Part shown: piece by piece, positions 26,382-36,407 of the stretch
Position numbering within the stretch: position 1 is the stretch's first letter
Layout: every line of letters begins with the position of its first letter
Source of the DNA: Acetivibrio thermocellus ATCC 27405
GTDB lineage: Bacteria; Bacillota; Clostridia; Acetivibrionales; Acetivibrionaceae
Assembly: GCF_000015865.1 (NCBI RefSeq)
Contig: NC_009012.1
Coordinates: 3,527,081 to 3,591,080, forward strand
Direction of reading: 5' to 3'
DNA length: 64,000 nucleotides
Notes under the pieces: model-generated
What the model was told of the DNA's origin: nothing
The model's database searches: none
What the model saw: the letters and a program-made list of their open reading frames with translations, nothing else
Made by a program: the position numbers and the translations under genes

Positions 26382-28880
26382 TTGATTAGCAAAATGAATT
26401 TGACAACAAAAATGATGGTGTTTATCGGTACTGTTACTGCTATAGCTTTAGCAGCAACAATTATTATAAGTTATGTATTATCAAGTAATATGGCAATAGA
26501 AGAGGGATTTGCAAAAGTGGAAGAAATGGCTTACAGATACAGCAATGAAGTAAAAGCGGAGATAGAACTTCCCCTCGACACTGCCAGGACTTTGGCTCAA
26601 ACTTTTGAGGCAATGAGAGCTACGAGTACTCCTGACAGAGATGTAATGAACAGTATATTAAGAAATGTATTGGAGAAGGAAGAGCGTTTTAATGGAGTAT
26701 GGACATTGTGGGAACCCAATGCCCTTGACGGCAAGGACGCAGAGTATGCCGGAAAACCGGGATATGACGAAACAGGAAGGTTTTTGCCTCTTTGGAACAG
26801 AGATACGGGTACCATACAGCAAGTCGCGATAGTTGACTATGAGACGGGAGATTTTTATAATCTTCCGAAGCAAACCGGTGAGGAAACCGTTACAAATCCC
26901 TACCTTTATCCGGTTAACGGCGAATATGCTCCCATGTCGAGCATTGTTGTTCCTATAAAATACAATGGTCAGTTTGTAGGAGTTGCAGGAGTTGACGTTA
27001 TTTTGAGCACTTTCCAGGACAAGGTCGTAAAAATAAGACCCTATGAAAGAGGGTATGCATCGCTTGTTTCCAACGACGGTGTATATGTTGCGGACATAAA
27101 CGAAGAAAATATTTTTACACCGATAGCTGACGAGAAAGCTAAGGCTGCAATAAAGAACGGCGAGGTATATACTACTACGGAATATTGTGAAATATTAAAG
27201 GAAGAGGTTTATAAGGTTTATGTTCCAATAAAGTTTGGAAATACAAAGACTCCATGGTCTTTTGTCGTAACGGCTCCAATGAGCAAAGTTATGGAAAAGG
27301 CCAATATGATTAGAAATGCATCATTAATTTTAGGAATTGTCGCGTTGGCAATATTGCTGGTTATTATTTTCTTTATCACGAGAAGTGTTGTAGGCCCAAT
27401 TAAGGAGCTTACCAATGTTGCCGAAAAGATAGCGGAAGACAATCTTTCAACGGAAATAAACATAATTAAAACTCAGGATGAAGTTGGCAACTTGTCAAGA
27501 GCGTTCCATAAAATGCAGCAAAACCTGAGAGACATTGCCCATACGGCAGAAAAAATAGCCCAGGGCGATTTGTCGGATGACAGGATATTGAAAGAAGACG
27601 GAAAGCAGGCCGGAGATTTGACAGGGGCTTTCAATGTGATGGTGACAAACTTGAAACAGTTGAAAAATGAAATTGATTCGATAACGATGGCAGTTGAAGA
27701 AGGTAAACTTGGCGTAAGAGGAAACGAGGAAGCATTCAAGGGTGGATGGAAGGAGCTGCTGAAAGGCATAAACAAGACTCTTGATGCTGTGATTGCGCCT
27801 ATTAGGGAAGCTTCCCTTGTTTTACAGGAAGTTGCAAAAGGTAATTTAAATGTCGCTGTGACAGGAGACTACAAAGGAGAGAATGCCATAATAAAAGACA
27901 ATTTGAACATGACTATCGACAATATTAACCAGATACTCTGGGAGGTAACGGCGGCTGCCGAACAGGTGGCATCAAGCTCAAGACAAGTGGCGGTATCGAG
28001 TGAGTCACTGTCTCAGGGAGCTACGGAGCAGGCAAGTACAATAGAAGAAATAACATCATCGATGGAGCAGATAGCAGCCCAAACCAAGCAAAATGCAATA
28101 AATGCAAACAAAGCAAGTGAACTGGCATTAAGTGTGAAGAACAATGCCATCCAGGGTAAAAGTCATATGGAAGACATGCTTGTATCGATGCAGAATATAA
28201 ATAAATCATCATCGGATATTTCAAGGATAATCAAGGTAATAGATGATATTGCGTTCCAGACAAATATATTGGCACTGAATGCGGCAGTGGAGGCTGCAAG
28301 AGCCGGACAGCACGGAAAAGGATTTGCAGTTGTTGCGGAAGAGGTCAGAAACCTGGCTGAAAGAAGTGCCAGAGCGGCAAGGGAAACCACCGAAATGATA
28401 GAAAGTTCTATAAGAACTGTGGAAACCGGAACTAAAATTGCACATGAAACCGCAGAGGCGTTGAACAAAATAGTCGACGGTGTAACGGAAACGTCTGCGT
28501 TGGCGGAAGAAATAGCTTCAGCATCCAAAGAACAAGATTTGGGAATTTCACAGGTAAATCAGGCAATATCCCAAGTTGCGGAAGTAATACATGCAAACTC
28601 TGTGGAGGCGGAAGAAAGTGCATCTGCCAATGAGGAACTGTCAAAGCAGGCAAATATGTTGAAAGAATCCTTAAGTAGATTCAAGCTAAAGCCAAATTCT
28701 TCGGAAGCATCAAAGGTTGACAGTATAAGGCCTGAAGTGATGCGAATGCTTGAGGATATGGTTGAGAAAAAAATGAGTTCCCACCATTTGGATGAGTCAA
28801 AGCATAAAGGAAAAGGGAACAAGGAACCTGAGACAAAAGCTCAAATATTGCTGGACAACAAAGAGTTTGGCAAGTATTGA
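26382..28880 (+). CDS. Methyl-accepting chemotaxis protein with dCache-type sensor and tandem HAMP
   Basis: An 832-aa transmembrane receptor. TM1 is about residues 10-33 and TM2 about 310-335. Between them an extracellular sensor with a double-Cache look ([49 protein letters not shown]) probably binds a small ligand. A HAMP follows TM2 (~336-390), then a second HAMP-like unit with a long linker (~395-530). The signalling domain (~545-780) has the hairpin tip [38 protein letters not shown]. The start is TTG 26382, seven bases after GGGAGGG; ATG 26394 is an alternative. A charged C-terminal tail ends DNKEFGKY. Confidence 0.93.
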   Translation: MISKMNLTTKMMVFIGTVTAIALAATIIISYVLSSNMAIEEGFAKVEEMAYRYSNEVKAEIELPLDTARTLAQTFEAMRATSTPDRDVMNSILRNVLEKEERFNGVWTLWEPNALDGKDAEYAGKPGYDETGRFLPLWNRDTGTIQQVAIVDYETGDFYNLPKQTGEETVTNPYLYPVNGEYAPMSSIVVPIKYNGQFVGVAGVDVILSTFQDKVVKIRPYERGYASLVSNDGVYVADINEENIFTPIADEKAKAAIKNGEVYTTTEYCEILKEEVYKVYVPIKFGNTKTPWSFVVTAPMSKVMEKANMIRNASLILGIVALAILLVIIFFITRSVVGPIKELTNVAEKIAEDNLSTEINIIKTQDEVGNLSRAFHKMQQNLRDIAHTAEKIAQGDLSDDRILKEDGKQAGDLTGAFNVMVTNLKQLKNEIDSITMAVEEGKLGVRGNEEAFKGGWKELLKGINKTLDAVIAPIREASLVLQEVAKGNLNVAVTGDYKGENAIIKDNLNMTIDNINQILWEVTAAAEQVASSSRQVAVSSESLSQGATEQASTIEEITSSMEQIAAQTKQNAINANKASELALSVKNNAIQGKSHMEDMLVSMQNINKSSSDISRIIKVIDDIAFQTNILALNAAVEAARAGQHGKGFAVVAEEVRNLAERSARAARETTEMIESSIRTVETGTKIAHETAEALNKIVDGVTETSALAEEIASASKEQDLGISQVNQAISQVAEVIHANSVEAEESASANEELSKQANMLKESLSRFKLKPNSSEASKVDSIRPEVMRMLEDMVEKKMSSHHLDESKHKGKGNKEPETKAQILLDNKEFGKY

Positions 28881-29027
28881 TGTCTTGGGAAGGCACTGAT
28901 AGCTCCTTTTTGCTGTCTGAAATAAGAACAGGGACTTATGGAACTAAAAATAATGATTTACATAATATGTAATAGAAGATAGCAATTTCAGCCGCCTTTC
29001 GGATCTCCTGCCGGAGTTCCCGGTGTA

Positions 29028-29300
29028 TTGCCGGGGACGACGGCAGGTGCTCCACCGGGTCTGCCTCCTTCCTTTACACCTCAGCAGGCTCAGGCACCGG
29101 GTTTGCTCGCGGTTGATCCCGGAGCGATAAGGCCATGTACCAACAGATTCGTCTTTATATGGCTGAATACGGGTGAAAGGTTTTGGGCATGGCTGAATTT
29201 TATCGGAAGAAGATCGGCGGCAGGATGGAGATGGACAGGTTTCCGCTGGATTTACTTCGGTGTCGATTTGAGGAATATTCAGAGCTTTATATGCTTTTAA
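29028..29300 (+). CDS. Pro/Gly-rich protein with conserved Trp/Phe/Arg C-terminal domain, 5' end uncertain
   Basis: A 90-aa frame. A Pro/Gly/Gln-rich N-terminal part is followed by DPGAIRPCTNRFVFIWLN and then RRSAAGWRWTGFRWIYFGVD, a dense aromatic/Arg domain I have seen in small clostridial proteins with Pro-rich N-termini; function unknown. There is no ATG. TTG 29028 has a GGAG 11 bases upstream. The same frame runs back to 28986 as QFQPPFGSPAG before a TAG, which looks like coding sequence. The gene may be truncated at its 5' end or start elsewhere. Confidence 0.5.
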   Translation: MPGTTAGAPPGLPPSFTPQQAQAPGLLAVDPGAIRPCTNRFVFIWLNTGERFWAWLNFIGRRSAAGWRWTGFRWIYFGVDLRNIQSFICF

Positions 29301-29352
29301 TATTCCAAGGGTATAACGGATTTTATTTTCGAACAGAACCAGGTATTCCAAA

Positions 29353-29388
29353 AATTGCAAGGAGATAAAAGCCTCCTTGCAATTTTTA
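29353..29388 (+). terminator. Terminator after Pro-rich protein gene
   Basis: ATTGCAAGGAG and CTCCTTGCAAT pair around a short loop and are followed by a T run. Confidence 0.9.
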
Positions 29389-29511
29389 ATGCTTATTCGA
29401 TAAAATTTTTATTTAAAAAATTATGGAAAATTCACGTTGAAAAAAGTAAAAAGTTCATATAAAATTAACGTGTATCTTTATATTTTGCTGAATGAGACAG
29501 GGGGTTAATTA

Positions 29512-29946
29512 ATGAAATTATGTCCAAATTGCGGCAAATTAAATGAAGATTTTGCCGGTACATGCAGCCAATGCGGATCTCTTTTGAACAGTTCCAACAA
29601 TAACAGTGAAAGAGAGTATAATGCATATGTCAGCGTTAATGAACAGCAATATGCGAAAACCAACGGTTTGGCAATAGCGTCATTGGTACTTGGAATATCG
29701 TCATTCCTGTTTGCCTGCTGCTGTGGTCTTGGTATTATACCTTCAATACTGGCTATTGTATTCGGTTTTATATCCAAAGATAAGATAAAGCAGTCGAACG
29801 GATTCGAAAAAGGCGATGGATTGGCACTGGCCGGAATTATATTGGGCTTTGTAGGAATATTGTTTGCATTGATTTCTTTTGTAGTGTCTCCGGCGTTCTG
29901 GCAGGGATTTATAGAAGGAATTAGCGACTCATATATTGATTTTTGA
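29512..29946 (+). CDS. Zinc-ribbon DUF4190-type membrane protein
   Basis: A 144-aa protein. The N-terminus is a zinc ribbon (CPNCGKLNEDFAGTCSQCG). A polar linker leads to two hydrophobic helices (GLAIASLVLGISSFLF; GLALAGIILGFVGILFAL) separated by a short basic loop (SKDKIKQS), the DUF4190 pattern. The function of the family is unknown. GGGGG precedes ATG 29512. A paralogue with the same order lies 175 bases downstream. Confidence 0.8.
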   Translation: MKLCPNCGKLNEDFAGTCSQCGSLLNSSNNNSEREYNAYVSVNEQQYAKTNGLAIASLVLGISSFLFACCCGLGIIPSILAIVFGFISKDKIKQSNGFEKGDGLALAGIILGFVGILFALISFVVSPAFWQGFIEGISDSYIDF

Positions 29947-30120
29947 GAAGTACAGTAAGTTTTATTTTTGAAAGTATTATTAAAAGTGTTGTTAAAACAG
30001 TTAGAATAACTATATAAATTTTGATTTTTGCGGCATTTCATTTTTATGTGGAAAGTCATGAAAATGAAATGCCTTTTAATAATATCCTACACGGGTCAAA
30101 TTGTATGAAAGGAGTTACAA

Positions 30121-30540
30121 ATGAAACGATGTCCTAAGTGTAATTTTCTTAATGAAGATTTTGCCGCCACATGCGGAAGTTGCGGTGCTTCCTTTTTTGG
30201 ACCGGGGATAATAAGGAAGTTCAAGGACCCCAATACCAATCTTTATGCCAAATATGCATTGGTACTTGGTATTATTTCAATACCGCTTATATATCTATGT
30301 CTTGGGTGGATAACCGGAGCAACTGCCATTGCTTTTGGAATTGTGGCAAAATACAAGATAAAAAAATCGCAAGGTACCCAGGCCGGCGGTACCATGGCCA
30401 TGATTGGAATTGTCCTTGGTATTATAGGAGTGGGAGCGGCCGTTGCTCTTCTTATATATGCTGCTCTTATGACGGATCCGGTGGTTTGCAGACTTCCCGA
30501 AAGTCTTGAGATTTATCTTAATGAGAAAGGAAATAATTGA
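30121..30540 (+). CDS. Zinc-ribbon DUF4190-type membrane protein, second copy
   Basis: A 139-aa paralogue of the preceding gene: zinc ribbon CPKCNFLNEDFAATCGSCG, then two membrane helices (ALVLGIISIPLIYLCL; GTMAMIGIVLGIIGVGAAVAL) around a basic loop YKIKKSQG. AAAGGAG lies six bases before the start. Its stop overlaps the start of the DUF2752 gene (TGATG), so the two are probably co-translated. Confidence 0.8.
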   Translation: MKRCPKCNFLNEDFAATCGSCGASFFGPGIIRKFKDPNTNLYAKYALVLGIISIPLIYLCLGWITGATAIAFGIVAKYKIKKSQGTQAGGTMAMIGIVLGIIGVGAAVALLIYAALMTDPVVCRLPESLEIYLNEKGNN

Positions 30541-30992
30541 TGGCTCAAACTGGAGCGAAAAGATATTTTAAAAATTTTTCAAATGAAGATTTTATTTTAC
30601 ATTTATCAATTTTATTACTTTGCTTTTTTCCGGTAGTTTTGTCGTTTCTAATGGTCACAAACGGAAAAGCAACCGCTTTCAAACTCGGGGGATATTTTTT
30701 TAAAATCGGGCTGCCCTGTATCTTTAAGGCGGCTACGGGATATAACTGTCCGGCATGCGGTATGACGAGAAGCTTTATATACATGAGTGATCTTAATATT
30801 TCTGCCGCCTGGGCCATGAACAGGGCGGGTGTTTTGTTATATTTGTTTTGCCTGCTGCAAATTCCTTATAGGTTTATGCTCATTTTTAATCGAAAAATAC
30901 CTTTTCAAAGAATAGTAACCGCTTTTGGGATTGTTTTTCTTATAGTCGTTTGTTTTGTGACGGTAGGACAGTTTGTTTTTCAGTTTTTTTAA
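30540..30992 (+). CDS. DUF2752 membrane protein
   Basis: A 150-aa protein with three to four membrane helices and the DUF2752 signature YNCPACGMTRSFIYM near residues 65-80. The role of this family is unknown; it often sits beside small zinc-ribbon or TM2-type membrane proteins, as here. ATG 30540 is preferred over the TTG one codon earlier. A terminator follows. Confidence 0.85.
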   Translation: MAQTGAKRYFKNFSNEDFILHLSILLLCFFPVVLSFLMVTNGKATAFKLGGYFFKIGLPCIFKAATGYNCPACGMTRSFIYMSDLNISAAWAMNRAGVLLYLFCLLQIPYRFMLIFNRKIPFQRIVTAFGIVFLIVVCFVTVGQFVFQFF

Positions 30993-31008
30993 AAAGATTG
31001 CAAAATTA

Positions 31009-31043
31009 AAAACTCAGGGGTTGGCAAAGTCCCTGAGTTTTTT
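31009..31043. terminator. Bidirectional terminator between DUF2752 gene and serA
   Basis: AAAACTCAGGG and CCCTGAGTTTTTT form a stem with flanking A and T runs; it ends both convergent genes. Confidence 0.9.
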
Positions 31044-31046
31044 GTC

Positions 31047-32222
31047 TTATTTGGTCTTGTTAATTACTCTCACCATTCTTACTCCTTCTATTGCTCTTAT
31101 GTTCTCTACAATTTCATCGGAAATTTCTCTTTCGACATTCAAAATTGTGTATCCGATTTTATCCTTGTGTTTGCTTATCATATCCCCGATATTGATTCCG
31201 TTGCGGGCTATAAGAGAAGTAATTTGGCCAAACATGTTGGGTATGTTGTCATGGGCGACAATTACTCTGACGTTTCCTGTGTAGGGAAGTTCACAGTTGG
31301 GGAAGTTTACGGAGTTTTTGATGTTGCCGTATTCAAGGAAATCACGAAGCTGGCTTGCCGCCATTACGGCGCAGTTTTCCTCGGATTCCGGTGTTGAAGC
31401 GCCGAGATGGGGCAAAGTAATAATATTGTCGTTGCCAAGCAGTTCGTCTTCAGGGAAGTCGGTGACATAGCAGGCAACAGTGCCGTTTTCTATTGCTTCA
31501 AGGAGGTCCTTGTTGACTACAAGTCCGCCTCTTGCAAAGTTCAAAAGCCTCACACCTTTTTTCATTATCTCAAATTTCTCTTTGTTTATCATACCTTTGG
31601 TTTTAGGATTGAAAGGCACGTGTATGGTTATGTAGTCACAGGTGGAAAGCAGATAGTCAAGACTTACTGCTTTTTCTACCGAGCTTGAAAGCTCCCAGGC
31701 GGAGTCTATGGAAATAAACGGGTCATAACCGATTACTTCCATACCCAAAGCAACAGCATCGTTGGCAACCAATCCACCTATGGCGCCAAGACCGATAACC
31801 CCAAGTTTTTTCCCTTTTATTTCGGGTCCGGCGAACTGGGATTTGTACTTTTCCACCAATTCAGCCACTTCATTTCCTTTGCCTTTGAGGGACTGAACCC
31901 AGGAAATACCTTTGTATATTTTGCGGGATGACATAAACAGTGATGCGAGAACAAGTTCTTTTACGGCATTTGCATTTGCGCCCGGTGTATTGAAAACCAC
32001 AATTCCTCTTTCGGTGCACTTTTCAACAGGGATGTTGTTGACTCCGGCCCCGGCTCTGGCAATGGCCTTAAGATTCTTCGGAAGCTCCATGCTGAGCATG
32101 TCATAGCTCCTTACAAGAATTGCGTCGGGATTGGATATTTCTGTGGCTATTTCATAGGAATCTCTTGGAAAAAGCTCCAAGCCTTTTAGTGAAATCTTGT
32201 TAAGTGTTTGAATAGTATACAT
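31047..32222 (-). CDS. serA: D-3-phosphoglycerate dehydrogenase
   Basis: A 391-aa NAD-dependent enzyme of serine biosynthesis. Substrate domain about 1-95 and 290-310; NAD-binding domain in the middle with GVIGLGAIGG. Catalytic residues: Arg in LLNFARGGLVV, Glu/Asp in the YVTDFPEDELL region, His in ITLPHLGASTPE. A C-terminal ACT domain (~320-391, VIVAHDNIPNMFGQITSLIA) probably gives serine feedback control. It is the short form without the intervening ASB domain. Single gene. Confidence 0.95.
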   Translation of the reverse strand: MYTIQTLNKISLKGLELFPRDSYEIATEISNPDAILVRSYDMLSMELPKNLKAIARAGAGVNNIPVEKCTERGIVVFNTPGANANAVKELVLASLFMSSRKIYKGISWVQSLKGKGNEVAELVEKYKSQFAGPEIKGKKLGVIGLGAIGGLVANDAVALGMEVIGYDPFISIDSAWELSSSVEKAVSLDYLLSTCDYITIHVPFNPKTKGMINKEKFEIMKKGVRLLNFARGGLVVNKDLLEAIENGTVACYVTDFPEDELLGNDNIITLPHLGASTPESEENCAVMAASQLRDFLEYGNIKNSVNFPNCELPYTGNVRVIVAHDNIPNMFGQITSLIARNGINIGDMISKHKDKIGYTILNVEREISDEIVENIRAIEGVRMVRVINKTK

Positions 32223-32838
32223 TTTGACTCTCCTTTATATGTTTATTTTTTAACAATCTATACTGAAAAAAATAACTCTACCCGAGTATTTGTAAAAATT
32301 TATTTCAAAAAGGTAATATGTTTTAAATATATTATACTACTTTTACGTTTGTCGCTTCAAGAGGTGATTGAAAAAAGGTGAAAATGAGATACATAAAATT
32401 TTTCCATGAAAGTTGGGAAAATTATATCAATTGGAAAGAAAAGTACTTTGCAAGTTTGCAGAAAAATTATTATACTTGAATTTATTATACTTAGATTTAT
32501 TATGCTTTCTTAAATTTATTATGCTTGTAAAACTCGCAAAAAACTTTACATAATGGATACTTATGGTTAATTATATACCTTGCAAAGGCAATTGTAGCAT
32601 GTCGGAACTTCACGGACAAGAATTGGTAAACTTTCCGGAAAGTCTTGATTAATTACTTTTTTGCTGATTGTATATTTTATATGAGAATTATGCGCGAATT
32701 ATACTTTTTACTTACGCAGAAATTGATAAAATTCTAGCACAATTTAGTCGATATAATTATGTAAAGTAATTTTGACGAATAAAAACCTTATAATGGTTTT
32801 AATGACATAAGTTTCAATATCGGAAAGGGGTAATATAT
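32223..32838. other. 616-base AT-rich intergenic region
   Basis: It separates the divergent serA and chemoreceptor genes. It includes the short repeats at 32466-32530. No ORF with an RBS, no tRNA and no riboswitch motif that I can identify were found. The chemoreceptor RBS AAAGGGG is at 32824-32830. Confidence 0.5.
32466..32530. repeat. Degenerate tandem repeat, unit near ATTTATTATRCTT
   Basis: Four imperfect copies of TTTATTATACTT / TTTATTATGCTT follow each other with 2-6 base spacers in the serA-chemoreceptor spacer. Confidence 0.65.
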
Positions 32839-34551
32839 GTGTTTAACTCTTTGACAAAGAAAATGTTAGGTACGGTAATATTAATATCTGCGATATGTAC
32901 CGTGTCATTTTCCGTAACCATATTTTATGTATTGGAGGGTGCGGTTACAAGGCAAATGGAAAGTGACGGCAGAGCATTGGTTACGTCGATAAAAAGACAG
33001 ATTGTAAGCAATAATATTACTGATACGAATGAAATCAGAGAAATATTTAAGGAATTAAAGGAGCAAAGCAAAGGAAACATTATTTACATGTCCATCACGG
33101 ATGATAAACAGAACATTCTGGTTTCTTCCGATGATGAAAGAGTCAGCGGCAATTTGGAAAACGATGCTTCAACATCTGGAGCTCAAAGCGTGGACGGCAT
33201 GTCCAGTGCAACAGAATTTAAAGGGGATAAAAACAAGATAGATGCTATCACATCTGCAACAGTCGGTCTCATCTCAGAAACAGGCGAAGGTGAAAAAGTA
33301 TACAATGTATCAATTCCTTTTTCCTCAGAGTTGATAAAATCCGGAAGTCTTAATGTTGGTATTTCTTTGGAGAGAATGTATGATGAAATTAGAAGTACTC
33401 TGATAAATACCATCCTGATTTCGGTGTTAATAGGGCTTATTGCGGTTGCCATAGGATTTGTAATAGCCAGAACAATAATAAATCCGATAAAAAATGTTAT
33501 TTTAAAACTTGACGATTTTTCAAAAGGCGATTTTACTGTTGAATTTTACAGCAGGGCAAATGATGAAACGAAAAAACTTACAGATGCACTTAACACATCT
33601 ATATCAATTCTGAAAGAGACAATAAAAACTGTCAAGGAAAGTGTAAGCCTGCTCAATAAATTCTCTGAGGAACTTGCCTCTACAAGTGATGAAACTGGAA
33701 CTACCGGAGAACAAATTTCTAAAAGTATAGAAGATGTAACAGAATCAATTGCGGATCAAGCATCAAATATTCAATATATTATCAGTATTTTGGAGGACTT
33801 TGGCAGTAAATTTGATAAGATGCTTGAAGAAACCGGTATCGTTTTGGATAGCAACAGCAAAATGAAAGAAATTACCGATATGGAATATGTTACTCTTCAA
33901 AATTTGGTAAAAACAGTAGAGGATACGAAAAAATCCTTTAGTTCGACGGTGGAAGAAGTAAAGTCTTTAAATAACTATGTTTTTGAAATAAACAAAATAA
34001 CCGAGGTTATAAACAGCATAGCAGGACAGACCAATTTACTTGCACTGAATGCTTCAATTGAATCGGCAAGAGCCGGGGAGGCGGGCAAGGGGTTTGCTGT
34101 TGTGGCGGACGAGATAAAGAAACTTGCCGCTCAGGTAATGGGTTATTCAAACAATATTAATCAGCTTATTAATAATGTTACCAAAAATACAGAAAAAGTG
34201 TTTAATAACATACAGGTTATTTCCGATAAACTGGATGCTCAGGTGCAAACAATCAAGTATACTGTCAAATCCTATGATAATATACGTGCTGAAGCAGACA
34301 ATGTCATTACTCAGATTGAAAGTGTAAACAAGTCGGTGAATAGTTTATCTCAGGAGAAGAATACTATAATAGAAAGGATTGGAAACATTTCCGATACATT
34401 CAACCAGGTTGTGGCTTCAGCAGAAGAGATAACTGCATCCGTTCAAACGGAGGCAGAAAATGTGCGGCAGCTTTCCGTAATGGCTCAGGAGCTTAACAAC
34501 CTTGCAAGCAGACTAAATCAGGATGTAGGAGTATTTAGGGTTGAAAAATAG
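32839..34551 (+). CDS. Methyl-accepting chemotaxis protein
   Basis: A 570-aa receptor. TM1 about 9-32, extracellular region about 33-185 (no sensor family recognised with confidence), TM2 about 187-210, HAMP about 211-265, signalling domain about 285-560 with the tip [36 protein letters not shown]. The start is GTG 32839, eight bases after AAAGGGG; an overlapping ATG is out of frame. It differs strongly from the other receptor at 26382, so it senses something else. It stands alone. Confidence 0.93.
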   Translation: MFNSLTKKMLGTVILISAICTVSFSVTIFYVLEGAVTRQMESDGRALVTSIKRQIVSNNITDTNEIREIFKELKEQSKGNIIYMSITDDKQNILVSSDDERVSGNLENDASTSGAQSVDGMSSATEFKGDKNKIDAITSATVGLISETGEGEKVYNVSIPFSSELIKSGSLNVGISLERMYDEIRSTLINTILISVLIGLIAVAIGFVIARTIINPIKNVILKLDDFSKGDFTVEFYSRANDETKKLTDALNTSISILKETIKTVKESVSLLNKFSEELASTSDETGTTGEQISKSIEDVTESIADQASNIQYIISILEDFGSKFDKMLEETGIVLDSNSKMKEITDMEYVTLQNLVKTVEDTKKSFSSTVEEVKSLNNYVFEINKITEVINSIAGQTNLLALNASIESARAGEAGKGFAVVADEIKKLAAQVMGYSNNINQLINNVTKNTEKVFNNIQVISDKLDAQVQTIKYTVKSYDNIRAEADNVITQIESVNKSVNSLSQEKNTIIERIGNISDTFNQVVASAEEITASVQTEAENVRQLSVMAQELNNLASRLNQDVGVFRVEK

Positions 34552-34638
34552 AAAATTTTTTATAATCTATATATTTTGCAATATTCAAAATTAATGTAAA
34601 ATGTTTATTGCAAAATATTATAGAAGGGTGATGGTGCG

Positions 34639-35277
34639 GTGAACAGTTTTTTGGAGCTTGCCACAAAAAGAAGAAGTATCAGAAAATTTCAGGATAAAGA
34701 TGTGCCTGATGAGGACGTTAAATATTTCATAGATGCTGCCGTAAGGGCGCCTAGCGGTTGTAACAGCCAATGTTGGAAGTTTGTGGCTATAAAAAACAAG
34801 GAGATTATAAGAAAAATTGAAAATGCGGTAATTGAGGAACTTGAAAAGATTTTAGAGGTTAAAAAAAGCGAATTGTCTGAAGATTACTTAAATTCAAAAA
34901 GAAAAGCGGTAAGCTTTTTCGCGAAAGCTCCTTTGGTAATAGCGGTGTTTATGACAAAAGCTGAATTTTATGACAAAACTATGGTACTTGCATTAAAAGA
35001 GCAAGGGCTGGATGACGAAGATATTATGGAACTTTTTGCAAACTATGATTTGCTGTCCATTGGCGCGGCAGTGGAGAATCTGCTGCTTGCAGTGCAGGAA
35101 AAGGGATATGGCGCCTGTTGGATGAACGAACCTGCAATTGCGGCAGAGAGAATAAAAGAAATTTTGGAAATGGATGAGGACGACAGGTTTATAAGCCTGA
35201 TACCTGTTGGTGTTCCTGCTTATACTCCGAGAGATAAAAGGATGAAAGAACTCTCAGAAGTGTTTAAAATGATATAA
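34639..35277 (+). CDS. Nitroreductase-family flavoprotein
   Basis: A 212-aa NAD(P)H:FMN-type oxidoreductase. The FMN phosphate-binding RRSIRKFQDKDV is at the start, APSGCNSQCWKFVAI near 35-50, and GYGACWMNEPAIAAE near 155 are family features. Substrates cannot be assigned. GTG 34639 lies after GAAGGGTGATG. A terminator follows. Confidence 0.9.
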   Translation: MNSFLELATKRRSIRKFQDKDVPDEDVKYFIDAAVRAPSGCNSQCWKFVAIKNKEIIRKIENAVIEELEKILEVKKSELSEDYLNSKRKAVSFFAKAPLVIAVFMTKAEFYDKTMVLALKEQGLDDEDIMELFANYDLLSIGAAVENLLLAVQEKGYGACWMNEPAIAAERIKEILEMDEDDRFISLIPVGVPAYTPRDKRMKELSEVFKMI

Positions 35278-35303
35278 GGCAAGGACAGTGTAATAATTGC
35301 AAA

Positions 35304-35342
35304 TAAAAGCTCATGGGTTGGAAACTCATGAGCTTTTAAAAT
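35304..35342 (+). terminator. Terminator of nitroreductase gene
   Basis: AAAAGCTCATG and CATGAGCTTTT form a stem, followed by an A/T-rich tail. Confidence 0.85.
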
Positions 35343-35456
35343 TTGATTTTTTGCTTGACATTTGGATTAAAATACATATAATGTATAATACAAATATTAA
35401 TTTTAGTTTTAAAAAAATTAAAGTTTAAATTAAAATAATTAAAAGGAGTGAGGGAA

Positions 35457-36196
35457 ATGAATAAAAAAGTTTTAGTTGTAATTAGGTTTTGGCAAGCATC
35501 GTAATTTTCTGTACCGGAGTTATTGCCGGTTCTTCGCTGACAACCGAGATTAAAGCCGTATTAAGCCGGGAAGTTACGGTCAGATATGGCGGAGAAGTAC
35601 AACATATGAAAGACGGCTTGGGAAATCCGGTGTATCCGATTATTTACAACGGAACTACTTATCTTCCCATTCGTGCAGTCAGCAATATGCTGGATATACC
35701 TGTGGCATGGGATGCAACTACTAAAACGGTCATTCTTGGAACGGAAGAAAAGCCGCCCAGAAGTGTATTAAAGTTTGTAGCAAAAACTTCTGACCTTGCC
35801 AGCAAAGTAACAGATAAGGATTCATTAAGAGTAAAAGATAGCTCGGGAAAGGAATTTGTATATAATGATGGAATAAGCTATAGAATGGCGTCTGGGGTTT
35901 GGTCTGCAAATATTGATTCTTCATATAAAGCCAAAATAGGTGGAACTTATAGCAAGCTGTCTTTTGATGTATATATAGATGCTTTCGACAATTATAAAGA
36001 CGATGAATTTGTAGTGTATGTTTATAATGTTGATACCGAGGGAAAATTGGCGGATATAAGAGTTGCCGCAGGAGAAATTAAAAAAGTTGAAGATATAGAC
36101 ATAACAGGAGTGGATACATTAGGATTTACGGCGAAATGTGTTAAAGGTTATGGCTATGCAGGTAATGCATATTTTTTCAATCCTACCGTAAGATAA
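35457..36196 (+). pseudogene. Secreted copper-amine-oxidase-N-like protein, frameshift in signal peptide
   Basis: ATG 35457 follows AAAAGGAGTGAGGG and encodes MNKKVLVVI, then the frame stops at 35504. The other frame continues the same signal peptide as VLASIVIFCTGVIAGSS and runs open to 36196. One base appears to be missing near 35484-35488. The mature part holds a copper-amine-oxidase N-terminal (CAO-N) domain (VTVRYGGEVQHMKDG, YNGTTYLPIRAVSNML, about 235-aa frame residues 18-75) and a C-terminal NPCBM-like beta domain (~90-235). If real, the protein is not secreted unless ribosomes shift frame; a sequencing error would restore it. The body shows no other damage. Confidence 0.72.
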
Positions 36197-36241
36197 GAAA
36201 TTATTGTGAGCATACATAAGCGGGGAAAAAACTGAGAACAA

Positions 36242-36277
36242 GAAAGCGGCATCACTTAACGGTGATGTCGCTTTTAA
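36242..36277 (+). terminator. Terminator after CAO-N-like gene
   Basis: AAAGCGGCATCAC and GTGATGTCGCTTTT form a stem with one G-U pair and a T run. Confidence 0.88.
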
Positions 36278-36407
36278 CCTTTTAAATTGTTGAAAAGGTA
36301 CAGTAAATTTTACATTTAAGACCCGGCATTTTTTTGACGAAGAAAAATTAGAATGTTAAAATACAATTTGCAGGGTTTTTTTGCCGTGTGTCTCTAAAAG
36401 AGGTGGT

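Noticed and set aside
28944-29360. 138-codon minus-strand frame
   Set aside because: Shadow of the Pro/Gly-rich plus-strand protein and it includes the terminator; no RBS.
32540-32700. Riboswitch (for example c-di-GMP) upstream of the chemoreceptor
   Set aside because: A short GGAAxxTTCC-like patch is present but no conserved riboswitch core could be matched.
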